NCBI GenBank assembly: GCA_029204225.1
Contig: CM055098.1
Location: 20,503,746-20,567,745, forward strand
Length of the DNA: 64,000 nt
DNA from: Diphasiastrum complanatum
Lineage: Eukaryota; Streptophyta; Lycopodiopsida; Lycopodiales; Lycopodiaceae
Reading direction: 5' to 3'
Positions 23,201-31,937 of the stretch are shown here, piece by piece. Below the pieces are notes generated by a model. The model worked only from the letters and a program-made list of their open reading frames with translations. It ran no database searches and was not told where the DNA came from. The translations under genes were made by a program, and so were the position numbers. Positions within the stretch are counted from its first letter, which is position 1. Each line of letters begins with the position of its first letter.

Positions 23201-24242
23201 CTTCATCATTTGCTGTATAGATAGACTTTATAGGTCCATCATAAGATAAGAGAGAAGAGAAATACTCCCTTTTACTAGTCATGTGTGAACTAGCACCCGA
23301 GTCAATCCACCAAGGATCTTCTCCTTTGAAGCTTGTTGAAGAAAATATGGACATCATGAGAGAGTCCTCATGTGAACTCTCCTCCTCCTCCTCTTTGCTC
23401 ATGTTGGCTTGGCTTTGATCTTGCTTCCTCTTGAAGCATTCCGAGGCATAATGCCCCATCTTGCTACAATAGTAGCACTTCACCTTTGATTTGTCCTTCT
23501 TGACTTTGGTGGTTGATGGAGATGCCTTTGGGGGTCCTTCTTGATCCTCAAACTTTGTAGACTTCTTGAATGTTGATCCTTTGCCTTTGGACTTGCCTTT
23601 GCCTTTGGTGAAGAGAGCTTGGTCATCTCCACCTTGGATGGAAAGCCTATCCATCCTCTCTTGCATTTGGCTCCTTCTTGATTTCTCGGCCATGAGCGTG
23701 CCTTGGAGTTCTTCAAGTATGGGTAGCTTACCCATAATTGCATATCCCTGAACCAAATTGTCAAATTCAAAGCTTAGTCCATTCAATATGAGTTGAACAA
23801 GCTCTTCATCCTTGATAGGGTCACCTATAAAGGCTAGCTCTTTGTTCAATTCCTTTACTCTTAGGACAAAAGTATGTGAACTCTCTCCTTTCTTTTGATA
23901 GCTTCTATAGATTTGATTCTTCAAAGCTAACATTCTAGTTTGGTTCTTGGATTCATAGACCTTTTGCAAAGTCTCCCAAGCATCTTGAGCTGAAGTGCAA
24001 TCTCCTACCTCTCTTAAGAGTTCATTTGCAACATTCATTTTTATGCAATGTAGTGCAACATTGCACCTCTTGATGTATTTGGCTTTTTCTTGAGGATGAA
24101 TAGGTTCACCCTCCTTACCATTTACAATTTCCATCAGATCTTGCATGATCATGATAGATTCCATTCTAACTTTCCATATGGAATAGTTAGTTTTGTTGAG
24201 CCTTTCATTAGTATCCAAAAGATATGCATTTATAGATGCCAT
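20274..24242 (-). CDS. Intact copia gag-pol polyprotein, element G (1322 aa)
   Basis: A single ATG-started frame encodes all retrotransposition functions in copia order. Gag (about 1-250) is followed by a CCHC knuckle (C256, C259, H264, C269) and aspartic protease (D314-S-G). Integrase has the HHCC finger (H447, H452, C481, C484) and catalytic D511, D573, E609, the last two 35 residues apart. Reverse transcriptase carries D917 and YVDD (1002-1005). RNase H carries D1166, E1207, D1244. No stop or frameshift interrupts it and the length is typical of plant copia. The product would assemble cytoplasmic particles, reverse transcribe its RNA and integrate it. It is distinct from C in sequence but related in layout. 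Confidence 0.98.
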   Translation of the reverse strand: MASINAYLLDTNERLNKTNYSIWKVRMESIMIMQDLMEIVNGKEGEPIHPQEKAKYIKRCNVALHCIKMNVANELLREVGDCTSAQDAWETLQKVYESKNQTRMLALKNQIYRSYQKKGESSHTFVLRVKELNKELAFIGDPIKDEELVQLILNGLSFEFDNLVQGYAIMGKLPILEELQGTLMAEKSRRSQMQERMDRLSIQGGDDQALFTKGKGKSKGKGSTFKKSTKFEDQEGPPKASPSTTKVKKDKSKVKCYYCSKMGHYASECFKRKQDQSQANMSKEEEEESSHEDSLMMSIFSSTSFKGEDPWWIDSGASSHMTSKREYFSSLLSYDGPIKSIYTANDEACKIEGVGSIPLCLGSSKKINIEGVLYIPTITKNLLSVGQMVDNGFNVDFASNECFIKKKGKIVAKGTRLGKLYKLDAFVDTNVVMLAEKSKISTFTLWHKRLGHVNSGSMEAMIKEEYALGLPRSIGKEDKVCEACALSKAHKKVFPNSITKSSHPLELIHSDVHIASTKSNGGSSMFLTFIDDYSRYCWVFLLSFKSQVSDTFVKFKLFVEKHHNHSIKILRSDNGGEFISNEFKAFCEEEGIKKETSCPYTPQQNGVAERRNRTLCECSKALRLDACLPKSFWGESLVCANYLMNRVSCKAIEGKTPYEMLYGKKPNLNHLKVFGCICYVHVPLETRTKEDPSSTRGIMLGYASSSKGYKVYLPSLNKFVVSRDVIFDEHHMHMLEEGSSAPTIKKKMAEEQDLGFEEELMEEQAPNPPITPRRSSRAKVEPSRLTYQGKGQQVEGISSTSYALSSFEEPSNVEDALNSKEWYKAMLDEYDALIENETWLLVERPQRNVIGCKWVFKLKLNANGSVNKHKARLVAKGYAQERGIDYEETFAPVAKMVTIRLIIALASHFGWILCQMDVSNAFLNSFLEEDIYMEQPQGFIKHGMENKVCHLQRSIYGLKQASRSWNSRLHCYLISLSFVQSEYDPTLYIKFDDVGIVLLLIYVDDIIISGNSVDGIEKIKIDLSLEFKMVDLGCLHFILGIEVLRGSDFIFISQVNYAQSLLKKFKLEVCKSVDKPMEQDVKVPNEDDERSFMDITLFRQLIGSLMWITITRPDLSFSVCRLSQSMQKPLNIHWKKAKRILRYISGTLDFGILYRGDVINLHAFSDSDFAGDKRYRKSTSAYSTFIGEGVVSWLSKKQETISLSSTEAEYKALTTTTKEVLWIKRLLVELKIMDSEEAPIIYNDNISAQHLASNPIFHARSKHIEICHHFVREMVQAKEIALEHVPSNECVADLLTKPLQKTPFMKFRSSLGVISKAMIEPS

Positions 24243-25041
24243 CTAGTCTCCTAATCAAGGACTTGACACAAATGAAGGTTACTTCTATTGATTTGATTGA
24301 AGGTCTACCTTATCCCACTTCTTAGGGACCTGAAAAGATCAGTAATAGACTTCCTATAAAGATCTAAGAATGATCTCTAACAAAATCAAATCATAGAATA
24401 CTAGAAACAATGCACTTGCTTGATTGAAGTAGACAATACTAGTAGAATTGCCCCTCTTTCTATAAAGAACATTAAAGCTTCCAAATGATCTGATCAAGAG
24501 TGAATTTCAGAAACCTAATATACTTCCAAAATCACTTGTAAAAGATCTAAATGGAACTTAATGAGGATGCAACACAATCTACTATCCAATCACAAGCAAA
24601 AAATGATCAAAATTGATGAAAAATTGATCTAATTTGGTGCATAAGTCAAGCAATGGTTGGACTGAACCTAAATCACTTTAGGAGGTGCCTACTACACCTT
24701 AGAACAGCCTTGAATAGTCCCCAAAACTCTGATCTTCCCTCTCCTTGAATGCTAGAAAGCCTTCTCTATGAAATCATCTCCAAAACTCGCTTAGAAATCA
24801 ATGCTTGGAGCAAGCAAAACTTGCTATCTTCGTAATGTGAATTGAATTCAACTTTGCCTCTGGTTTTAGACACCTAAACACCTGCAAATGAAGTCACACA
24901 ACACCAATCTCCAATGTATTTGACTCACTTTGAGTTCTAGAATCAATACTAGATGCTAAGATCCAATCTACACAAGATTTAGATAAAAAATTGTGATCAA
25001 ATTGAATGAAAACCAAGGATTTAGCTCATTTCAGCCTTTAG
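24243..25041 (-). other. Untranslated leader of element G
   Basis: About 0.8 kb between the primer site and the gag-pol ATG. It has no long open frame and is comparable to the leader of element C. Confidence 0.8.
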
Positions 25042-25053
25042 GCTCTGATACCA
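25042..25053 (-). other. Primer-binding site, element G
   Basis: Plus-strand gctctgatacca is TGGTATCAGAGC on the element strand, abutting the 5' LTR end with no gap. It is complementary to initiator tRNA-Met. Confidence 0.97.
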
Positions 25054-25735
25054 TGTAAAAATTATAGCAAATAAGGATCCTAAAACACTTGAAATGATGA
25101 GGAAAACAATAGATTATGATTTCATAAGATTAGCACAAGTTGAACCATCAAAATCCATCAAAAACCTATGCTTGAACCTCACTAAATGGCCCAAATCCTT
25201 GAAGAAGGCTTCACACGTGTGAAAGTACGGCCTCCCACAGTCTGAGTACTGTACACCAGACCTACATTCAATCCTATAATCATTAGTAATCACAAGTACT
25301 CAAACAATTATGAACATAGAGAGCAATTGCACCATTATGAGAGAAAAAACATGAAATTGCTTGATTGATTTTGGTGAGATATCATCACCTATATATACAT
25401 GATCCATCACGGTTTTGGGCAGGTATGAGTAGCCCTAAACCTATCCCTAATGCTAATTTTGGTGGATCTTTCATCCCTACCAAGTTAGGGTTGGAATCTT
25501 GGAGATCCCTCAACAATGCAAAAATTACCAAAAATAGCTCCTATTTTTTCTCCCTTGTATCTAAGCATAATTTGGACTCATTCCAAAGGTTCTAACACTT
25601 AGGTCTACTTGAGAAAATCCTTATGAATGGAATCCTATGCTATTTGGCACGTGTGACAAGCCACATCATGACCATCTAACTATTTACAAGTCATATGACC
25701 AAAACTAGTCAAGCTAGAATTGTGAATTTTTAACA
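25054..25735 (-). repeat. 5' LTR of element G (682 bp)
   Basis: Same length as the 3' LTR with only a few substitutions. CACACGTGTG lies at 25212-25221, and the TATA box (plus-strand ctatatatac, about 25390-25399) is placed for transcription leftward into gag-pol. Confidence 0.97.
25390..25399 (-). promoter_or_regulatory. TATA box of element G
   Basis: The minus strand reads GTATATATAG within the 5' LTR, about 340 bp before the primer site. Confidence 0.6.
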
Positions 25736-25740
25736 CCCTA
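25736..25740. repeat. Target-site duplication of element G, right
   Basis: CCCTA, matching 19573-19577. The B LTR continues directly after it (tatctaacatag). Confidence 0.95.
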
Positions 25741-25775
25741 TATCTAACATAGATAATCTTTTTCAATTCTTCACA
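25741..25775 (-). repeat. 3' LTR of element B, part 2
   Basis: The remaining LTR start in reverse complement, ending cttcaca. It is followed by the reversed polypurine tract ctcctcct at 25776-25783. Confidence 0.95.
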
Positions 25776-25793
25776 CTCCTCCTAAAAAATTAT

Positions 25794-28539
25794 CTATGAA
25801 GATTTGGGCATTGATCTTGATATAACTCCAAGATTAGATCTATGCTTGATGAAAGCACTTTTGCTCAAAGGCTTGGTGAGTAGATCGGCAATACAAGAGG
25901 ACGAGTTGACATGCTCCAAATAGATTTCTCCTCCAATAAGCTTTTCTCTCACAAAATGGTGTGCCACTTCTATGTGCTTGCTTCTTGCATGAAATATGGG
26001 ATTATTGGCAAGAGCTTGGGCCGAGATGTTATCACACTTGATCATTGGTAGATCATCCTCCTTGATGCACTTTAGTTCCATTAATAACCTCTTGATCCAA
26101 AGCACTTATTTGGTAGTTGTAGTGAGTGCTTTGTACTCGGCCTCACATGAAGAGAGAGATATAGTATCTTGCTTTTTGGAAAGCCAAGATATTAGATTGC
26201 CTCCAAGAAAGATAGTGTATGCACTAATAGACTTTCGATCCATCTTGTCACTTGCAAAGTCCGAATCCGAGTAGCCAATAATGGATAGATCTTCACTTTT
26301 ATAGAGTAGACCATAATCACAAGATGAAGATACATATCTTAGAATCCTCTTGGCCATCTTCCAATGATGGATCTTAGGATCTTGCATAAATTGGCTCAAT
26401 TTGTGCACACAAAAAACTAAGATCGGGCCTAGTAATGGTAAGCCAAATCAAGGAGCCTACAAGACTCCTAAAAAGTGTGATGTCCTCAAAGGATCTTTCA
26501 CCACCTTTATTAGGATCTTTTACAATTTGCTCCATTGGAGTATCTATGCTCTTAGAATTTTCCATATGGAATTGTTTCAACATAGAGTGAGCATATCTAG
26601 ATTGGCATATAAAGACATGATTTTCATAAAAATCAATTTCTAGGCCTAGGATGTAATGTATCTCTCCTAGATCTTGCATTCTAAACTCACATCCAAGTGC
26701 TAGCTTGGTTTCATCAACTAGCTTGATACGACTTCCACAAAGAATAATGTCATCAACATAAATTAGAAGAATGACAATATTGCTATCAACAAACTTTAGA
26801 TACATGGAAGGATCATAGTCACTAAGAGTAAATCCTAGTGAGATAAGAAAAGAGTTAAGTCTTGAATACCATGATCTTGGTGCTTGCTTGAGTCCATAAA
26901 GACTTTTGAAGAGCAAGCACACTTTGGACTCATCCTTGATGAATCCTTGAGGTTGTTCCATATAGATCTCCTCCTCAAGATAACCATTTAGAAAAGCATT
27001 GGATACATCTAATTGGAACACCTTCCACTTGAAAAAACAAGCAAGAGAAATAAGAATTCTTATTGTCACCATCTTTGCAACGGGTGCAAAGGTCTCCTCA
27101 TAATCAAGACCATGGATTTGAGCAAATCCTTTGGCACATAATCTTGCTTTATGCTTGTTGATGGTGCCATCATGATTGAACTTGATCAGAAATACCCACT
27201 TGCAACCAATCACATGCTTGTTGAATGGAGGATCCACAAGCTCCCAAGTATTGTTGGTGATCAATGCATCATACTCTTGCTTCATGGCATCATGCCACTC
27301 CTTGGTATTGAGTGCCTCTTGTACATTCTTTGGCTCTTCATGAGAGATAAAAAACATAATTAGTGGAATCAAGATCCACTTGTTTGCCTTTGTCAACATA
27401 TGAGAGCCTCTTAGGCTCGGATCTATCTCTCATGGATCTTCTTGGTGAAAAAATCCGAGGAGAGTCTTCTTCAAATCTCGACCCCATCACATCATGATTG
27501 TCTTCAAAATCAATAATTGATGATGCATCCATAGATTTCTTGATCTCGGCCTCTTCAAATGATGAGTGTTGATCTTCATAAAAGACAACATCTCTACTTT
27601 CAATAACTTGAGAAGTAGAGAGTATAAAAACTCTATAGGCCTTCTTGGTGGATGAGTATCCAACCATGATCCCTTTGCATGCACTAGGATCTTCCTTCTT
27701 CCTTGTTTCCAAGGGAATATGGACATCCAAAAACTCTAAGGTGATCAACCTTAGGCTTCTTCAAAAATAAGATTTCATATGGTGACTTTCCTCCAAGAGC
27801 TATATGTGGGAGCCTATTGCAAAGATAATTTGCACAATTAATGGCTTCTCCCCAAAAATCTTTGGGCAAAGATGCCTCAATTCTCATAGATTTTGCACAT
27901 TCACATAGAGATCTATTCTTTCTCTTGGCCACTCCATTTTGAGATGGAGAGTAGGCACAAGAAAACTCTCTTTTAATGCCTTCAAGCTCACAAAAATCTT
28001 GAAATTTATTGGAGATATATTTACCACCTCCATCACTTCTAAGAGCTTTAATCTTGAATGAGAATTGCTTCTCTACATAAGCTTTGAAAATAAGGAAATG
28101 ATCAAACACCATAGATTTTGAAGCAAGAAGATATATCCAAGTGAATCTTGTGTAATCATCAATGAAAGTAACAAAACAAGTGGCTCCTCCCTTGCTTGTA
28201 GTTGATGAGAAATGCACATCCGAGTGGATTAACTCCAAAGGATGCTTGCTTTTGATAGAAGATCTTGTAAATGGCTTTTTGTGAGATTTAGCAATAGCAC
28301 AAGCCTCACAAGGCTTGATCTTCTTGGAGAATGACTTTGGCAAGCCAATAGCTTTGGATTCTTTGATCATAGAGAGCATGGATTTGTAGTTGGGATGTCC
28401 CAACCTCCTATGCCATAATTCCTCCATAGAGAGCTTGTTCACAAGAGCAACATTACAAGCATTCACATACTCATTTGGATCTAGTTTATAGATGCCACCA
28501 AATCTAGATCCAAATGCAAGTATCTCATCATTCTTCTTA
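25794..28539 (-). pseudogene. Copia integrase-RT-RNase H of element B, broken
   Basis: Nearly identical to the matching part of C but disabled. There is a nonsense codon at 26106-26108 (GAA to TAA in the RNase H region), one extra A in an A-run near 26412 (frameshift), a 2-bp deletion near 27346 and an 11-bp deletion near 27724 in the integrase C-terminus. The integrase HHCC and DDE, the polymerase YVDD and the RNase H motifs are still visible piecewise. The 5' end stops at 28539, equivalent to 33171 in C, so gag, protease and 5' LTR are absent. That end lies 15 bp from where element A stops, suggesting A and B are halves of one insertion. Confidence 0.95.
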
Positions 28540-29537
28540 TTTTATGGCTTAAGTTGGATGTACCATGTACATGCCTTAAGTTTATGAATATTGTTGTCTT
28601 CATTGTTGTAAGCAACAATGTATTAAAATTGAGATAGATAGCTATTCACATCATTTAAGCGAAGCTGCTGCCATAGCTTGAATATAATCAAATATGGAGT
28701 GCTGGTGGCATATCGAATAGCTGGTGGCATATGGAGTGTTGCCATAGCTTGAATATAATCAAATAAGTCAAATATTGCAATATTTAAGATTGGGAAGCTT
28801 TGCGTGATAGCTGTTCTATATATCCTCTTTCTCTTTGAAGCCTCCAATGTTCTTCATGAATATCACTCCATCTTTTCAGAAAATCCTCTCACTCCTTATG
28901 TTGATATTCAACGTAGACATACAACACATTGTAGTTTATTTTCAAAGGATGGTAAAATTGTGCCCTCTAGCAATAATGCCAAAAATTCTCATAACATACC
29001 TATCAAAGAGTTCAGTGAAATGCACTATAATAGATATTTTTTTTTTAGAGAGGACACTATAAGGTGTAATCTATCAGTTTAGATAGAATATAGAGAGTAT
29101 TTGCATTAAGATGTCTTGATGTTATTGAATGATGTGTGAAATAATTTGGGTTATGAATTGATATCCAAACAATCAAGTAGCTAGTACTACCATTTATAAT
29201 GATAAATACTTATAAGAATGATACGTTCAATACAACAAAGCATAATTCAATTTGAGATTTGTTGTTGATGAAGAGTTAATATAGCAATCTTTTCACCACT
29301 AAGGAATACATATGAGGTATTGGTTATTTGAATGTCTTTAGTATTTGGAACAATATTCGCCATTAAAACATTTTCGAAGATTTTTTACCCTATAATTACC
29401 AAGGCTTTTCTGAGCAAAAATAATAAAAAAAGTCCTTATATGCCGGTATGTCCAACGATGTAGGCCTTGATAAAATTGCATCAGGCCCCAAGGCATCTCC
29501 AGAATATTTTTGTATTGTTTAAAGAGAGTGCTTTTCA

Positions 29538-29569
29538 AGGGATATATTGAGGGACCTCAAAATATCCCT
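29538..29569. repeat. Near-perfect 32-bp palindrome
   Basis: AGGGATAT at one end and ATATCCCT at the other with two mismatches inside. It could form a hairpin. A second, related palindrome lies at 29605-29634. Confidence 0.8.
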
Positions 29570-29604
29570 CGAAGAATGTCTTGACTAGAAAAGAGTGATT
29601 TTCG

Positions 29605-29634
29605 AGGGATATATCGAAGCTTCGAAATATCCCT
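29605..29634. repeat. Near-perfect 30-bp palindrome
   Basis: Begins AGGGATATATCGAAG and has one mismatch between arms. It is a diverged tandem copy of the palindrome 67 bp upstream. Confidence 0.85.
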
Positions 29635-30253
29635 GGGGGTGTGAACTGGTCAGATAAGAATGTTTTCTAAGGGTTATTTTGAGGTTATTACAAAGAATTT
29701 CTCCAAGGATTATTCCAAGGGAACAAAAATAAATAAAAACATTGGGCATAATGTGTTGAAATTGTCACATTCTAGCTTTTGATCTATAATATTATGTACA
29801 TAACTTGATCCCACATGTGTGGAGCCTGTTCCGAGATGTAAATGGTAGTCATAAATGCATTCAATTCTAGTTAGATAGAAAATGTCTTGATTGATACAAG
29901 TATGAACTAGTGAAAAGCTAGTCAAGTAGGAAATTGCCATTTGGCACCATTTTACTTGTTAATCAAGCATTTCCATGTGAATGAGGGGTGGTTCCCATGT
30001 ATGAGAGGTTGTTCCCATGTGTGTACATATCTAGAAAATATCAGTAGCTTATCATAGGAGTTGATCTTGAAAGTTCCTAAAAGTTAGAAAAATTACCTCA
30101 AATCAAGCAATATCATGGTGAGACAGTGGCATCAAGTTAGGAGTCAAAGAGGTGGTGCTTATCTAGCATTGATTGGTGGATCTAAAGTGATAAGCATTCC
30201 CCACATGTGCCAGGCTTGTTGAGTCAGCATATTAGGTTGAAATGTACTTGATT

Positions 30254-30262
30254 TATATATAG
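30254..30262 (+). promoter_or_regulatory. TATA box of LTR N
   Basis: tatatatag inside the old LTR, upstream of the C insertion. Confidence 0.5.
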
Positions 30263-30439
30263 ATCATCATTGTGAATATAAAATATGATGAGAGATCTTG
30301 ATTATGAGGCAAATCCTTGTCATTTTCACTATTTGTGTTATGATATTTTGCATTGAATGCTATCCTTAATTAATGTACTTCACTCTTTGCCCATCGTACA
30401 GTGATAGAGTTTCACACGTGTGAGGCCGCTCTTTGATTA

Positions 30440-30444
30440 GTTTG
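30440..30444. repeat. Target-site duplication of element C, left
   Basis: GTTTG, repeated at 36683-36687. The paralogous uninterrupted site near 12590-12605 has a single copy. Confidence 0.97.
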
Positions 30445-31181
30445 TGTGAAGAATTGAAAAAGATTATCTATGTTAGATATAGGGGTCTTATGTTTTTTAC
30501 ATCAAGCATCTAGGTGTAGGATGTTGATAGGAATAAATTTGGCATAGATGGCAAATTATGCATTTCCACTTGTAATGCCACTATTGAGCCAAAATAGAGT
30601 AAGAGGCTAAACACTTGCTAATTAGAGTGTAGACAAGTGTAAAGTTTTTGTTTGATGAATTCCAAGAGGTCCAATAGGATATAGAGGTGGAACCTTGAGA
30701 GGTCCAATAGGAAATTGAGGTGTGCTTGAATATAGTCCAATAGAATTAAGAGGTGCATAGATCAATGATCCAATAGGATCAAGAGGTGACAAAATGTGGT
30801 CCAATCATAGTTAAGCATAGTGGTAGCTCGTGGACCTACTAGTATCATTGTACTCCTCATTTTGAAATCAATTGATTTGGTGATTTCATGGATTTTGTGA
30901 GTTATTGGATTTCTAGCTTTCTCTCTCTACCCGAGAGCTCTTGATGTATTTTCTCTCTCTACCCGAGGAGAGCAGCTTGTTTTTACTTAGATTATTTTTT
31001 GAATACTTCCCACACGTGTGAGTGAGAGTTGGAAGTGATTGAATGCATGTAGTAGTGTGTTTTTGCCATAGGATTCAAGATTGATCTTGAATCTCAATCT
31101 AGTCTTGATCTTGGTGCATCTACACACCTTAGGAGATCACAAGTACATGTAGTGGACAGTCCACACGTGTGAAATTCAACA
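30445..31181 (+). repeat. 5' LTR of element C (737 bp)
   Basis: TGTGAAGAATTG to AATTCAACA. Five CCAAT boxes stand at 30671, 30704, 30737, 30770 and 30801, spaced 33, 33, 33 and 31 bp, within a degenerate tandem repeat. CACACGTGTG palindromes occur at 31011-31020 and 31162-31171. The antisense 60-codon frame across the CCAAT repeat comes from the 33-bp (11-codon) period. Confidence 0.98.
30671..30805 (+). promoter_or_regulatory. Array of five CCAAT boxes at 33-bp period
   Basis: Each repeat reads roughly gtCCAATAGgatnnaGAGGTG. The position within the first half of the LTR fits a U3 enhancer bound by NF-Y-type factors (family knowledge); the binding itself is inference. The array is conserved in A (from 9050), B and both LTRs of C. 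Confidence 0.6.
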
Positions 31182-31193
31182 TGGTATCAGAGC
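31182..31193 (+). other. Primer-binding site, element C
   Basis: TGGTATCAGAGC directly after the LTR, complementary to initiator tRNA-Met. Confidence 0.97.
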
Positions 31194-31937
31194 CTACCTA
31201 AGGTTACCATGCATTTTGATCCATCTAAGTGAAAAATTTTCATCAATCTTGAGCTAGAAATTGTCAAGGCCCATTTTCCTAGCTATCTTGTTCAATCTTG
31301 GATCAAAAGAGATCAAAAGGACATTGATTGGGTCTGATCTGGTACTGTACGGAATCAGGTGCTCAGACACGTGTGAGGAACATCCAATTTCAGTTTGGAA
31401 GTTCTCTCTCATGTTTGATCCATTTATCTTGCTTGATAGCTTGTTTTGAAGCTATTTTTGTCTAGTTTCTGTTGCAATCAGTTTCATTCCATTTGGTTGA
31501 GCCAATCAAAAGTTATAAGCTTTTGAAGAGGGTTAGGTAGGGCACCTAGACCTGGGTGGACACATTTGGTTTGGTCAAGAGATTGCTTGGTTGATCCAAA
31601 ATCACAGTTGTATGCTTGCCAATCTCATCTATATGTGATCTAGGCACTGTTTTGAGATCTTAGCCATTTTGTTTCATGCAATATCATTGTATTTGAGTCA
31701 AATTTGGTTTCTTAGTGTATTTCACACGTGCTAAGAGTGTTGGATCCTAACTTTGCCTATACTCCATCATTTGATGTGAAATAGATCTTGTTTTAGAGAG
31801 ATTTGTGTAGCTAGTGAGAATCAATTCACAAATTGTTGTAAGATCTTTCATAAGAGGAGATAGTACTCAATTATAGGATCCTATTGAAAGTGTGTAACAA
31901 CATTTATTGTTCATCATCTGAGTTTTCTTCACTTCAA
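31194..31937 (+). other. Untranslated leader of element C
   Basis: About 0.74 kb. It holds a further ACACGTGT palindrome near 31369 within a gtactgtacgga...cacgtgtgagg context that resembles the G LTR and the N leader. The open frame entering gag from 31884 begins at TTG and is not considered translated. Confidence 0.8.

Larger units (their letters stand above)
19578..25735 (-). mobile_element. Complete copia element G (6158 bp), minus strand
   Basis: Two 682-bp LTRs, a primer site, one uninterrupted gag-pol frame, a polypurine tract and a 5-bp target duplication are all present. It is inserted inside the LTR of element B and is therefore younger than B. I noticed three LTR differences (C/T near 19589, T/C in the ggatctt phrase, C/A in gagaa-atcc), which indicates recent insertion. 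The element appears structurally competent. Confidence 0.98.
28540..29753. other. Unassigned sequence with small repeats
   Basis: No gene seen. It holds a duplicated phrase gccatagcttgaatataatc (28671 and 28742), two near-perfect palindromes at 29538-29634, and short open frames without domains. Confidence 0.5.
29754..30444 (+). mobile_element. 5' LTR of old copia element N, left part
   Basis: Starts TGTTGAAATTGTCACATTCTAGC-like, resembling the start of the G LTR. It carries a TATA box at 30254-30262 and a CACACGTGTG palindrome at 30413-30422. Element C interrupts it after 30444. The rest continues at 36688 and ends at 36925, giving an original length near 930 bp. Confidence 0.75.

Noticed and set aside
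20812-23770. Many plus-strand open frames within element G
   Set aside because: Shadows of the minus-strand gag-pol gene.
31884-31937. Upstream extension of the C gag frame
   Set aside because: The extension begins at TTG; the first ATG is at 31938. The same applies to element A (10268 versus 10322).
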